A stretch of DNA of 64,000 bases from Patulibacter minatonensis DSM 18081 (GCF_000519325.1 NZ_KI912613.1:3446854-3510853); one strand, 5' to 3'; shown: positions 53,767 through 61,917, counted from the stretch's first letter. The notes: generated by a model from the letters alone, not told the origin. Numbers and translations: made by a program.

Positions 53767-54503
53767 CGCTTGACCCCGTTGGCGATCTCCATCATCTGGT
53801 CCTGGGTCTGGACGGCGCGGCTGGCCATCGAGAACGCGCGCTGGGACTCGATGAGGTCGACCATCGCGTCGGAGGTGTCGACGTTCGAGCCCTCCAGGAC
53901 GCCCTGGCGGAGCGTGGTCGCGTTCGCACCCGTCGTGCGCACCGCGGTCGCCGTCCCGCTGCCGGCGGTCGTCGCGAAGAGGGAGTCGCCGATCGACCGG
54001 AGGCCGTCGGGGGCGGGGACGTCCACGATGCGGATCCGGCCGAGCGCGGTGCCCTGGGGCGTGGTGACCGTCCCGTCCTGGGCGATGCGGAGCTCGTCCG
54101 CGCTCGTGCCCGCCGGGACCGGCTTCACGCCGTCGACCAGGGCGCCCGACGGGGTGCAGAGCCGGCCGCGGGCGTCGACCTGGAGCGCGCCGGCGCGGCT
54201 GAGCGCGGGCTGCCCGCCGCTCATGACCTGCAGGTAGCCCGGGCCGGTGAGCGCGACGTCGAGCGCGCGCCCGGTCTCCTGGAACGCCCCCGGTGCCGAG
54301 CTGCGCCCGAGGTCGGCGGCGGCGGATCCAGAGCCGACCTGGACGCCCTCGGCGCCGTCGCGGACGTAGAGGAGGTCCCGGAACGCGAGCCGCGAGTGCT
54401 TGTAGCCCGTCGTGTCGACGTTCGCCAGGTCGTTCGAGACCGCGTCCATGCGGGTCTGCTGGGCCGACATGCCGGCGGCTGCTGCGTAGAGGCCTTGGAG
54501 CAT
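53763..54503 (-). CDS. flgG: Flagellar distal rod protein FlgG
   Basis: 246 aa. MLQGLYAAAAGMSAQQTRMDAVSNDLANVDTTGYK is the rod N-terminal motif; RRSSAPGAFQETG-like ALDVALTGPGYLQV and DTSDAMVDLIESQRAFSMASRAVQTQDQMMEIAN is the C-terminal motif. AAGGA precedes ATG. Smaller than enterobacterial FlgG (260 aa) but typical of the family. Confidence 0.92.
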   Translation of the reverse strand: MLQGLYAAAAGMSAQQTRMDAVSNDLANVDTTGYKHSRLAFRDLLYVRDGAEGVQVGSGSAAADLGRSSAPGAFQETGRALDVALTGPGYLQVMSGGQPALSRAGALQVDARGRLCTPSGALVDGVKPVPAGTSADELRIAQDGTVTTPQGTALGRIRIVDVPAPDGLRSIGDSLFATTAGSGTATAVRTTGANATTLRQGVLEGSNVDTSDAMVDLIESQRAFSMASRAVQTQDQMMEIANGVKR

Positions 54504-54732
54504 CGGGAGGTCCTTCCGGGGATGCCGCACGCGGACCGGCGGCGCTCCCGTGATCGGCCGCCGCGGGCGGGGCTTGAGGTGCGGCGGACGGTCGGTGGAC
54601 CGGGTCGCCCGGGCGCGCGGGTCCGGTCCGGGAATGCGCGGATCCCGGTCGATTCCCTGATGGGTGGCCTCGCGGACCCCGTGCGGGCCGCGCTGCCCGC
54701 ACGATCTCCCGGCGGGTGGGTCCGCCAGCGCC
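54504..54732 (-). other. Gap inside flagellar operon with hairpin
   Basis: 229 bases without a gene between flgF and flgG, unusually long for this compact operon. It contains GTGCGGGC / GCCCGCAC (54681-54702, perfect 8-bp stem), which could stabilise the flgF end or act as an attenuator. Confidence 0.45.
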
Positions 54733-55428
54733 CTACGAGCCGTTGGCGTTGCCGACCTGCGACGCCGCGCGACCGAGGGTCTCGTCGATCGTCGTGATCG
54801 ACTTCTGGCCCGCCTCGAAGGCACGGAGCGACGCGATCATGTCGACCATCGCGCGGGTCGGGTCGACGCCCGAGCCCTCGAGCGCGCCCTGCTTCACCGC
54901 ACCCGCGCCGGCGGTCCCGGCGGGCGTCCCGTCGAAGAGTCCCTCGCCGCGCTTCACCGGGTCGGTCAGCATCGTCACGCCCAGCGCGTCCGGTGCCACG
55001 GTGCCGTCGGCCGCCACCCGGACGGGCTGCCCGCCGGGGCCGAGCACGTCGTGCCCCTGCGCGTCGACGAGCGTGCCGCGCGGGGACGCCCCGAACTGGC
55101 CGCTGCGCGCGTACCGCGTCCCCTCGGGGGTGCGGACGGCGAAGAACCCGTCGCCCTCGATCGCGAAGTCGAGCGGCTCGCCCGTGTCCCTGGCCGCCGA
55201 TGGACGGATGTCCGTCACCGTGGCCGAAACGTACGGCCCGAGGCCCGCGCGGCCGACGACCGCTCCGGTACGGGTGTTCGACAGCAGCAGGTCGCCGAAC
55301 GACGTCTGGATGCTGCGATCCCGCTTGTAGCCGGGGGTTGCGGCGTTGGCGAGGTCGCCGGCCAGCTGGTCCTGGCGGACCTGCTCGGCCCGCATCCCGG
55401 CGGCGGCGACGTAGAGACCACGGTCCAT
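54733..55428 (-). CDS. flgF: Flagellar proximal rod protein FlgF-like
   Basis: 231 aa. MDRGLYVAAAGMRAEQVRQDQLAGDLANAATPGYKRD and ALEGSGVDPTRAMVDMIASLRAFEAGQKSITTIDETLGRAASQVG are rod-protein N- and C-terminal helices; the MDRGLYVA start is the FlgF form (FlgG usually starts MxxxL). First gene of the leftward operon. The TCAAG-N14-GCCGATCA site ends eight bases before ATG, so the leader is almost absent. FlgF versus a second FlgG is decided by the N-terminus and position. Confidence 0.88.
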   Translation of the reverse strand: MDRGLYVAAAGMRAEQVRQDQLAGDLANAATPGYKRDRSIQTSFGDLLLSNTRTGAVVGRAGLGPYVSATVTDIRPSAARDTGEPLDFAIEGDGFFAVRTPEGTRYARSGQFGASPRGTLVDAQGHDVLGPGGQPVRVAADGTVAPDALGVTMLTDPVKRGEGLFDGTPAGTAGAGAVKQGALEGSGVDPTRAMVDMIASLRAFEAGQKSITTIDETLGRAASQVGNANGS

Positions 55429-55436
55429 GGGCGTGG

Positions 55437-55463
55437 TGATCGGCCACGCCCGGCGGTCCTTGA
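55437..55463 (-). promoter_or_regulatory. Flagellar sigma-28-like promoter of flgF operon
   Basis: TCAAG-N14-GCCGATCA on the minus strand, eight bases before the flgF start. Consistent with the FliA/WhiG -10 GCCGATAA and the A-A-G core of the -35. Confidence 0.65.
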
Positions 55464-55507
55464 GGAGCGCGCAGGCTCCGCGATCCGCTCGCGAAACTTC
55501 ACAGGTG

Positions 55508-55534
55508 TCAAGAATCCGGGGGAGGCGCCGATCA
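55508..55534 (+). promoter_or_regulatory. Flagellar sigma-28-like promoter of flaG-like/fliD operon
   Basis: TCAAG-N14-GCCGATCA, 63 bases before ATG 55598; identical in architecture to the sites at 55437 and 61460. Confidence 0.7.
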
Positions 55535-55597
55535 TCAGAGCACCGCAGCCGACGTCCGCGTCCTGATCCCCGCCGCCGATCGCCGAGCGAGACCCCC

Positions 55598-55996
55598 ATG
55601 AGCGACTCCACGAACTCCATCGACCGCGCCTCGCGCATCACCCCGCTGTCCGCCCTCGCGGAGCACCGGCGGCAGCGGCCGCCGGCCGCCGACGTCGCAC
55701 CGCAGCGGACGGTCGAGGCCGCCAGCTTCGACGGGGTCTCCGCGACCGTCCCGGACGCCGTGCTCGCCGAGATCGGGGACGCGATGGACCGGCTCGAGGA
55801 CCTCCAGGCCCAGGGGCGCTCCGTCCGCGTCACCGCCGACGGCGGCGCCGGTCCGCGCATCGAGCTCGTCGACGCCGACGGCCGCGCCGAGGCGCTCGCG
55901 CCGACCGCGCTGTTCGACGTCGTCTCCGGCGATCGCGACGCCGCGCGGGCCGCCGCTCCCGCCCCGTCGTCCGGGCACGTCGACCGCGAGGCCTGA
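55598..55996 (+). CDS. FlaG-like flagellar protein
   Basis: 132 aa. The central part LAEIGDAMDRLEDLQAQGRSVRVTADGGAGPRIELVDADGR resembles the FlaG family, in which a helix is followed by V-x-V and I-x-L-V-D-x-x-G. Flanks are disordered. First gene of the operon ahead of fliD with the sigma-28-like site upstream. FlaG is thought to limit filament length or support capping. Weak homology, strong context. Confidence 0.68.
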   Translation: MSDSTNSIDRASRITPLSALAEHRRQRPPAADVAPQRTVEAASFDGVSATVPDAVLAEIGDAMDRLEDLQAQGRSVRVTADGGAGPRIELVDADGRAEALAPTALFDVVSGDRDAARAAAPAPSSGHVDREA

Positions 55997-55999
55997 GCC

Positions 56000-57340
56000 A
56001 TGGGCACGATCAACCTGACGGGCCTCGCCACGGGGCTCGACACCACGGCGTTGATCGACAGCCTGATGGCGATCGAGCGCCAGCCGCGCACGCGGATGGC
56101 GACGCAGCAGTCGACGCTCCAGACGAGCAAGAACGCGCTGCAGGCGGTCTCCGACGCGCTGAAGAAGCTGCAGACCGCCGGTCAGGCGCTCTCGGACCCC
56201 ACGATCTTCGGGAACAAGCAGGCGGTCGACATCGGGAACGCCGCCACGGCGACCGCGACGATCGTCTCCGGCGCCCCGACCGGCGGCTACGCGCTGCAGG
56301 TCGACCGGCTCGCCCGCTCCGCGCAGGCGAGCTACGCGTTCACCGCACCGACCTCCGACACCACGATCGACGTCGCCGGGAGCGGCTGGAACGACGCGAT
56401 CTCCGTCTCCGCGGGCACCAGCCCCGCGGACCTCGTCGCCCGCATCAACGGCGACCCGTCCCTGCACGTGGTCGCGTCCGTGATCACCGTCGACGGCGCG
56501 CAGCGGCTCTCGTTCGCCAGCCGGGCGACCGGTGCGGCGTCGGGCTTCACCGCGTCCTCCGCCGGGGTGCTCTCCGACGAGACGACGAAGGCCGGTCAGG
56601 ACGCGTCCGTCCGGATCGACGGCGAGACCCACACGTCGCCCACGAACATCGTCGAGCACGCGATCCCCGGCGTGCGGCTGTCGCTCCGCGGGGTCGACGC
56701 CGTCGGCACCACCGTGACGGTCTCGCCGCCGGGCGCCGACACGACCGCCGTCGGCAAGGTCGCCAAGGACTTCGTCGACGCGTACAACGCCGCGGTCGAC
56801 CTCCTGCGCAGCACCACCGCGGTCTCGGCGACGTCGAAGGGCGTGCTCTCCGGCGACTCCGGGCTCGTCAGCCTGCAGGCGCAGCTCCGCGGCGCGCTCG
56901 TGTCGATGTCCGGCGGCGCGGCGTCGCTGCCGCTGGAGGCCCTCGGGATCTCGACCGGCAAGGCGTCGGGCACCGCCACGTACTCCGCCGACGCCGTCGC
57001 GGGCAAGTTGACCTACGACGCGGACGCGCTGAGCAGGGCGGTCACCGCCGATCCCGCGGCGGTCCGCGCGACCCTGACGGCGTCCGGCGGCGTCGTGAAG
57101 GGCCTCGTCGACACCCTGGCGTCGTACACGGGCGCGAGCGGGACCCTGACGACGAGGATCAGCCTCGCCGGCCAGGACATCGCCGACATCGGCAAGCGCA
57201 TGGACGACTTCGACGTCCGCCTGACCGCCCGCCAGACCGCCCTGAAGGCCCAGTTCGCGAGCCTCGAGTCGACGATCTCGAAGTGGCACGACCAGAGCTC
57301 GTGGCTGGACGGACAGATCAAGGCCCTTCAGTCGAGCTGA
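56000..57340 (+). CDS. fliD: Flagellar filament cap protein FliD
   Basis: 446 aa. INLTGLATGLDTTALIDSLMAIERQPRTRM is the N-terminal D0 motif; GGYALQVDRLARSAQASYAF is the next FliD-specific strand; RISLAGQDIADIGKRMDDFDVRLTARQTALKAQFASLESTISKWHDQSSWLDGQI is the C-terminal coiled coil. ATG is three bases after the upstream stop. Caps and folds incoming flagellin. Confidence 0.95.
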   Translation: MGTINLTGLATGLDTTALIDSLMAIERQPRTRMATQQSTLQTSKNALQAVSDALKKLQTAGQALSDPTIFGNKQAVDIGNAATATATIVSGAPTGGYALQVDRLARSAQASYAFTAPTSDTTIDVAGSGWNDAISVSAGTSPADLVARINGDPSLHVVASVITVDGAQRLSFASRATGAASGFTASSAGVLSDETTKAGQDASVRIDGETHTSPTNIVEHAIPGVRLSLRGVDAVGTTVTVSPPGADTTAVGKVAKDFVDAYNAAVDLLRSTTAVSATSKGVLSGDSGLVSLQAQLRGALVSMSGGAASLPLEALGISTGKASGTATYSADAVAGKLTYDADALSRAVTADPAAVRATLTASGGVVKGLVDTLASYTGASGTLTTRISLAGQDIADIGKRMDDFDVRLTARQTALKAQFASLESTISKWHDQSSWLDGQIKALQSS

Positions 57341-57376
57341 CCTTCAGACCCGGCGCTTCCGTCCGATCTCCTGAAC

Positions 57377-57754
57377 GTGTCCACCTACGCCGCTCCCCAC
57401 GCTCGCGACGCGTACCGCGAGAACGCCGTCCTCACCGCGTCGCCCGCCGGGCTCGTCGTCATGTTGTACGACGGCATCGGCCGCTTCCTCCGGCAGGCCG
57501 CCTCCGCGATGGAGGACGGCGACCGTCCCACCGCGTCGGCCCGCATGCAGCGCGCCGAGGCGATCATCTCCGAGCTCCAGGTCACCCTCGACCACGACCG
57601 CGGCGGGGAGATCTCCGGCCGCCTCGCCGAGATCTACGGCTTCTGGCGCCGGCACCTCGACGCCGCCCGCCTGGAGCAGGACCCGGTCAAGCTGCGCCAT
57701 GTGATCGCCCAGGCCGCCGAGCTCCGCGGCGCGTTCGCGGCGATCTCGGGATGA
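57377..57754 (+). CDS. fliS: Flagellin export chaperone FliS
   Basis: 125 aa. DAYRENAVLTASPAGLVVMLYDGIGRFLRQAASAMEDGDRPTASARMQRAEAIISELQVTLD is the FliS four-helix bundle start with the Y-x-x-x-x-V-x-T-A-x-P-x-x-L-V-x-M-L-Y motif. GTG start after fliD. Binds flagellin before export. Confidence 0.95.
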   Translation: MSTYAAPHARDAYRENAVLTASPAGLVVMLYDGIGRFLRQAASAMEDGDRPTASARMQRAEAIISELQVTLDHDRGGEISGRLAEIYGFWRRHLDAARLEQDPVKLRHVIAQAAELRGAFAAISG

Positions 57755-58089
57755 GCGGCGGCGCCGACCGGTACGACGCCGTCGCCGCCCTGAGCGAGCG
57801 CCTCGTCGTGGCGGCCGGCACCGGCGACCTCGAGCTCCTCGGCCGCCTCGTCGAGGACTGGGACGCCACCACCGCCGCGCTGCCCGCCGTCCCCGGGCCC
57901 GACGCGGGCCCCGCCCTGACCCGCGCCGCCGCGGCCCACGCCCAGCTCGGCGTGCTCCTGCGTGCCGCGCGCGACCGCGTGGGCGACGAGCTCGCCCGCG
58001 GCGCGGCCGGCCGGCGGACCGCCGTCGGGTACGGCGCCGGGGCGTCGGCGCAGGCTGCGGTCGGCGTGGTCGCCGAGCACCGGGCCTGA
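57751..58089 (+). CDS. FliT-like small helical protein
   Basis: 112 aa, mostly helical: YDAVAALSERLVVAAGTGDLELLGRLVEDWDATTAAL then RAAAAHAQLGVLLRAARDRVGDELARGAAGRRTAVGYGAG. ATG overlaps the fliS stop (ATGA). FliT sits after fliS and binds FliD in many flagella. Assigned by context and length; motif support weak. Confidence 0.65.
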   Translation: MSGGADRYDAVAALSERLVVAAGTGDLELLGRLVEDWDATTAALPAVPGPDAGPALTRAAAAHAQLGVLLRAARDRVGDELARGAAGRRTAVGYGAGASAQAAVGVVAEHRA

Positions 58090-58137
58090 GGAGCCTCGCG
58101 CACACGATCCGCACCGGATCCGCACAACGCCCCATCG

Positions 58138-58731
58138 GTGCGTTGGGACCGTCGATGCGTGCTCGAGCGCTTCCTCCGGTCGATCCTCCCACCCGCGGTG
58201 GTCACCGTCGCGACCGCCTGCTCCGTGTGGTGGCTCGCCGACGGGTTCGCGGGCATCGACGGCATTCCCCGGTTCCAGCCACGGGAGTCGACGGTGGCCG
58301 GGTGCGTCGTCCTGGAGGACGGTGTCCGTGCGGCGATCGATCGGGCCACGGCCGGCCCGCTCCTGCTGCTGACGGGGTGCCTCGTCGCCTCGGCCGTGGT
58401 GGCGGGCTGGGCGACGCACCGGGCCCACGGTGCCCGGGCCGGTCGCGGCGTGACCGTGGTCCTCGTCCTCTCGGCGCTCGTCGGCGGCGGGCTGTGCCGG
58501 GTGGTCGAGGTCGACGGCGGCGCGTTCCTCGTGTGCGTCGTCTTCTTCGTCGCGGTGCCGTTCGCCTGGCTCGTCGCCATGACGGCGCTGTGCGACCTCC
58601 GCCGCACGCGGTGGCCGGGTGGCCGTCGGTCGGACGTGGCGGTCGCGATCCTGCCGCTCGCGCACCTCGTCCTGGCGCCGATCGTCGTCGCGGTGGTGAC
58701 CGAGACGGGGGAGGCGGCGTTCTGCATGTAG
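58138..58731 (+). CDS. Small polytopic membrane protein
   Basis: 197 aa with about four membrane segments (PPAVVTVATACSVWWLADGFAG, AGPLLLLTGCLVASAVVAGWA, VTVVLVLSALVGGGLC, AILPLAHLVLAPIVVAVV). No family recognised. GTG 58138 or GTG 58159 could be the start. Downstream of the fliS-fliT-like pair by 48 bases; may be in the flagellar transcript. Confidence 0.55.
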   Translation: MRWDRRCVLERFLRSILPPAVVTVATACSVWWLADGFAGIDGIPRFQPRESTVAGCVVLEDGVRAAIDRATAGPLLLLTGCLVASAVVAGWATHRAHGARAGRGVTVVLVLSALVGGGLCRVVEVDGGAFLVCVVFFVAVPFAWLVAMTALCDLRRTRWPGGRRSDVAVAILPLAHLVLAPIVVAVVTETGEAAFCM

Positions 58732-58827
58732 CCGCGGGACCGACACGGTCGGTGGAGCCCCCGCGTCGCGCCCGATCCGGGGAGCTCGAGGTCCGGACGC
58801 GGACCCACGCGCCGCGGTTCCCCTGGG

Positions 58828-59040
58828 TCAGCCGGCCTCGACGATGTCGTTCTCGCCGAGCCACACGAGCTCGCCGTTCGGATGGCCCTCGTCGATGAAG
58901 ACCACGAGGTACTGGAAGTTCGGGGTCGTCGTGTCGACCTCGCGGACGACGGCCTCGGTGCCGGGCAGGATCGTCCCGCCCTCGGGGGACGGGATCTCCG
59001 GAAGCAGCTCGACGTGCTGCCCGACGACGTACCGCGGCAT
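58828..59040 (-). CDS. Small hypothetical protein (70 aa)
   Basis: 70 aa beta-rich protein (MPRYVVGQHVELLPEIPSPEGG..TEAVVREVDTT..FQYLVVFIDEGHPNGELVWLGENDIVEAG) resembling a small SH3-like or KOW-type barrel by pattern; unassigned. GATACT lies six bases before ATG, so leaderless expression is plausible. Confidence 0.6.
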   Translation of the reverse strand: MPRYVVGQHVELLPEIPSPEGGTILPGTEAVVREVDTTTPNFQYLVVFIDEGHPNGELVWLGENDIVEAG

Positions 59041-59247
59041 CCGGCCAGTATCGGCGGTGGGGCGGACGGGCGGGGTCGGGGGCGGGCGGGCACCCCGGCG
59101 GTCTGGTCGGGCGTCGGCGGCGCGTAGGGCTTCGTGGCGCTCCGCCCGACGGCCGGCCGCCCCAGGGTCGGCGGATCGTCGCCCTCGGTCGATGGGCCCG
59201 CGCTCGGGTGCGGGAGTGGGCGGCGGGAGCCGCCCTCCGGGGTCGGA

Positions 59248-59604
59248 TCAGGCGGCGAGGCGGAGCGCGCTGCGCTCCTGAACCGCGCGGGCGGCGGCCC
59301 AGGCACTGCGGTCGCGGATGCCGCGCTCGCGGTAGGCGTCGGCGAGCTGGTCGTACGCCGCGGCGAGGGTCCAGCGGACGTCGTCCTCGTGCCGGCCGCA
59401 GCGGTGGCAGGGCTGGGCGCGGAGGCTCGAGACGCGGCGCTCGTCGACGGCCACGTGGGCCTCGTCGCGGCGGATCGCGAACGGTGAATCCGTGGTGTGG
59501 ACCGTGGAGATGAGCTCCTCGACGTCTCGGACGAGGCGCTCCTCCGCGGTCTCCACCCGGGTGGTCGGGAGGACCTGATGGAGGTGTGCGGTGGGCGCTT
59601 GCAT
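59248..59604 (-). CDS. Hypothetical helical protein with CxxC motif
   Basis: 118 aa. A helical N-terminal region (TAEERLVRDVEELISTV), a strand-like DEAHVAVDERRVSSLRA and PCHRCGRHEDDVRWTLAAAYDQLADAYRERGIRDRSAWAAARAVQERSAL, with the single CxxC. Good GAGGAA site before ATG 59604; an upstream ATG at 59676 would add 24 residues. No function assigned. Confidence 0.55.
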   Translation of the reverse strand: MQAPTAHLHQVLPTTRVETAEERLVRDVEELISTVHTTDSPFAIRRDEAHVAVDERRVSSLRAQPCHRCGRHEDDVRWTLAAAYDQLADAYRERGIRDRSAWAAARAVQERSALRLAA

Positions 59605-60012
59605 GACCTGTTCCTCGGCTGGTGGTGCGCCGACCTGCGGGCCGGTGCGGGGGTGGTAGACGAACGATGGGTCCATCCTGCTCGCCGAACGTCCGGGCGA
59701 CCGTGACGGCTGACGCGCTCGCGGCGGTGCATGGGGTACGTCGGGCGGTCCCGGCGACACGCCCGCTCGGGGTGCGATCACGGCGCGACGGGGGTGGCTG
59801 CGATTTGTGCGCCCATCGCGCACGGATGGCTGCCGGGCGGTGGTGCGGGCGGGGTTGGCAGCGATCTGTGCGGTCACCGCGCACCGATCGCTGCCAGGTG
59901 GCGGCGCGGGCGGTCGTGGCAGCGATTCGTGCGCTCATCGCGCACGGATGGCTGCCACGAGTGGATCGGATCGGATCGGCAGTGGTCGGTGCGGCGGTTT
60001 GCCTCGAGCGAC
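59605..60012. other. Intergenic region occupied by hairpin repeat array A
   Basis: About 400 bases with no convincing gene; the right half is array A (59797-60003). Confidence 0.6.
59797..60003. repeat. 60-bp hairpin repeat array A
   Basis: Units start at 59797, 59858, 59918 and a partial one at 59978 (periods 61, 60, 60). Each unit begins GGC(A/T)GCGAT, has GTGCG...CGCAC and closes on CTGCC: an imperfect 39-base hairpin followed by about 21 bases of spacer. The fourth starts GGCAGTGGTCGGTGCGGC, almost identical to the array B unit start. Confidence 0.75.
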
Positions 60013-60927
60013 TCACGGTGCCCAGCCCCGTCGGAGCGCGGTCGCCATCAGCTGACGTGCGCTCACGTCGCGCCGCTCGACGATCTGTCGACGGACGAAG
60101 CGCATGGTGAGCCATCCCTTCGCCGCGAGGTCGTTGTCACGGAACCGATCGGACTCCAGGGCTGACGCTCGCTCGTGGGCGGATCGGCTGTCGGCCTCGG
60201 CTGCGAGGGCGAACGGGTGCCAACCGAAATCCAGCCGGTACGCCGCACCCGAAGCCCCCACCACCCGGATCTGGCGGTCGGCCGGTGGCATCGGCAGCGA
60301 GCGCAGGAGCAGATCGAGTTCGTCCTCCAGCGGGGTCTGGAGGAGCGCCGACTCTGCGGTCTGTGGATCGACGCGCCGGAGCCTGGTGACGCCCGGATGG
60401 TGCGGATGGGCCCGGACGACCGCCGGGACGGCGCCGACCGGGAGGAGCCCCTGGAACTCGCCCTCGCGGATCATGCGCCTGACGGTGTCGTCCGACGCAC
60501 GGGCCGCGATGTCGAGGACGGTGCGGGCGGGACTCGTGACCGGGAGCCCGCGCACGACCACCACGTCCTCGGGGCAGATGGTGCGGGTGCGGTGGACGAC
60601 GATGCCTGCGCCGCCGGCCCGGGTCGTGCCTGGGACCGTGACGTGCTGCTGCGTCGTGGGCCGGTCGTGCATCCGATGGATCTCGGCGGCCGACCAGTGG
60701 CTCAGCGCCGCGCCTGCCGCCGGGATCGAGAGGACGGTCGCCCACCGCATCGCCCAGGCGTCCTGGACCGGGCCCAACGCGTAGACGCCCCACCCGACAC
60801 GGAACAGCCGCCCGCTCTTCACGCGCGACCGGATCCCGGAACGACTCAACCCGCAGGCGGCGAGCTGCGCCACGGTCACGATTCCACCCTGCCTCGCGGC
60901 GAGCTGAGCGAGGCGGAGGTCGTCCAT
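60013..60927 (-). CDS. AbiEi-type HTH plus DUF559 (endonuclease-fold) protein, locus 2
   Basis: 304 aa. The N-terminal winged helix MDDLRLAQLAARQGGIVTVAQLAACGLSRSGIRSRVKSGRLFRVGWGVYALG is the AbiEi-antitoxin-like domain; PVTSPARTVLDIAARASDDTVRRMIREGEF is the middle; AYRLDFGWHPFALAAEADSRSAHERASALESDRFRDNDLAAKGWLTMRFVRRQIVERRD is DUF559 with D...E-x-D acidic residues of a Vsr-like nuclease fold. It is enclosed by array A (ten bases downstream) and array B (upstream). No toxin partner adjacent. The domain order equals the paralog at 30720-31646. Nuclease activity or repeat recognition is inference. Confidence 0.84.
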   Translation of the reverse strand: MDDLRLAQLAARQGGIVTVAQLAACGLSRSGIRSRVKSGRLFRVGWGVYALGPVQDAWAMRWATVLSIPAAGAALSHWSAAEIHRMHDRPTTQQHVTVPGTTRAGGAGIVVHRTRTICPEDVVVVRGLPVTSPARTVLDIAARASDDTVRRMIREGEFQGLLPVGAVPAVVRAHPHHPGVTRLRRVDPQTAESALLQTPLEDELDLLLRSLPMPPADRQIRVVGASGAAYRLDFGWHPFALAAEADSRSAHERASALESDRFRDNDLAAKGWLTMRFVRRQIVERRDVSARQLMATALRRGWAP

Positions 60928-61111
60928 GTCCTGATCCTGCGCATCGACGCGCGGAACGTGTGCGCCGCAGTCTTCCGAAACCGCACCGAGTCTTCGGCGT
61001 ATCCGACGCGCGTTCTCGGTGCCGCTCTCCATCGGCGGCCGGGCATTCCGGGGCAAGGATGGGCGGGCACATCGTCCGTCGCACGGTGTTCCGCGGCCAG
61101 GGCACGCCAGC

Positions 61112-61343
61112 GGCAGTGGTCCGTGCGGCTGGGCCGCACGATTCGCTGCCGGTCGCGGGTGGGCGGGTGGTGGCAGTGGTTTGTGCGGCTGGGCCGCACG
61201 GATCGCTGCCGGTCGCGGGTGGACGGGTGGTGGCAGTGGTTTGTGCGGCTGGGCCGCACGGATCGCTGCCGGTCGCGGTTCGGCGGGTGGTGGCAGTGGT
61301 CCGTGCGGCCGGGCCGCACGATTCGCTGCCGGTCGCGGATGCC
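61112..61343. repeat. 60-bp hairpin repeat array B
   Basis: Four units at 61112, 61172, 61232 and 61292, exactly 60 bases apart. Each is GGCAGTGGTYYGTGCGGC-x-GGGCCGCAC-x-x-x-TCGCTGCC, an inverted-repeat core, plus the spacer GGTCGCGG...GGGTGGT. The two middle units differ from each other at only three or four positions in the spacer, showing recent tandem duplication. Confidence 0.8.
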
Positions 61344-61459
61344 GCTGCGAGGTCGAGTGTCCGGTTGCTGCGGCCGTGCACGGACGCCGGGTCCGCCGCG
61401 CCCCCGCCCAGGGCGGCACCCGCGTTTCGCAACCGCCCCGCCGCATTTCGCAACCGGGC

Positions 61460-61486
61460 TCAAGTCGGGTCGGACCCGGCCGATCA
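61460..61486 (+). promoter_or_regulatory. Flagellar sigma-28-like promoter of flgB operon
   Basis: TCAAG-N14-GCCGATCA, 71 bases before GTG 61558; the same spacing and -10 sequence as the sites at 55437 and 55508. Confidence 0.7.
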
Positions 61487-61557
61487 ACGGGGCGTCCCAC
61501 GGACGGGACGGACGTGCACGGTCCACGGATGGGCTGCGAACCGAGGGACCCCTGCCC

Positions 61558-61917
61558 GTGAGCCTGATCGACCCCACCCAGAACGCGCTCGAGCGTGCCA
61601 TCCAGGGCGCGTCCATGCGTCAGCAGCTGCTGGCCGGGAACCTCGCGAACGTCAACACCCCCGGCTACGGCCGGAAGGACGTCGACTTCCACGCGGCCCT
61701 GCGCGACGCGATGACCACCGGCGACGTGGACGCGGTCTCGAACGCGGCCTTCACGCCGACGACCGACACCGCGTCGGTCGCCGCCGACGGCAACGGGATC
61801 GACCTCGACCGCGAGTCCGCCGAGCTGGCGAAGAACGCGCTCGACCAGCAGGCCCTCGTGTCCGTCGCCCGCGCGCGGATCGAGACGATGGTCACCGCGA
61901 TCACGGGTCAGGGCTGA
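61558..61917 (+). CDS. flgB: Flagellar proximal rod protein FlgB
   Basis: 119 aa. NALERAIQGASMRQQLLAGNLANVNTPGYGRKDVDFHAALRDAM is the FlgB N-terminal motif, and AELAKNALDQQALVSVARARIETMVTAI the C-terminal one. GTG 61558 with GAGGGA upstream. First gene of the basal-body operon. Confidence 0.93.
   Translation: MSLIDPTQNALERAIQGASMRQQLLAGNLANVNTPGYGRKDVDFHAALRDAMTTGDVDAVSNAAFTPTTDTASVAADGNGIDLDRESAELAKNALDQQALVSVARARIETMVTAITGQG

Larger units (their letters stand above)
60928..61557. other. Intergenic region with array B and flgB promoter
   Basis: About 630 bases between divergent genes. It contains repeat array B (61112-61343), two short GCATTTCGCAACCG-like copies near 61425-61455, and the flagellar promoter at 61460. 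No gene supported. Confidence 0.55.

Noticed and set aside
55483-55511. Perfect TTGACA with GCGGAT 17 bases downstream on the minus strand as a housekeeping promoter for flgF
   Set aside because: The -10 is poor, and the TCAAG-N14-GCCGATCA site closer to flgF is shared with the other flagellar operons; TTGACA largely overlaps the opposite-strand site.
59797-61343. Repeat arrays A and B as a CRISPR
   Set aside because: The 60-base unit is itself duplicated including its spacer, the repeat core is an imperfect hairpin, and no cas gene is near.
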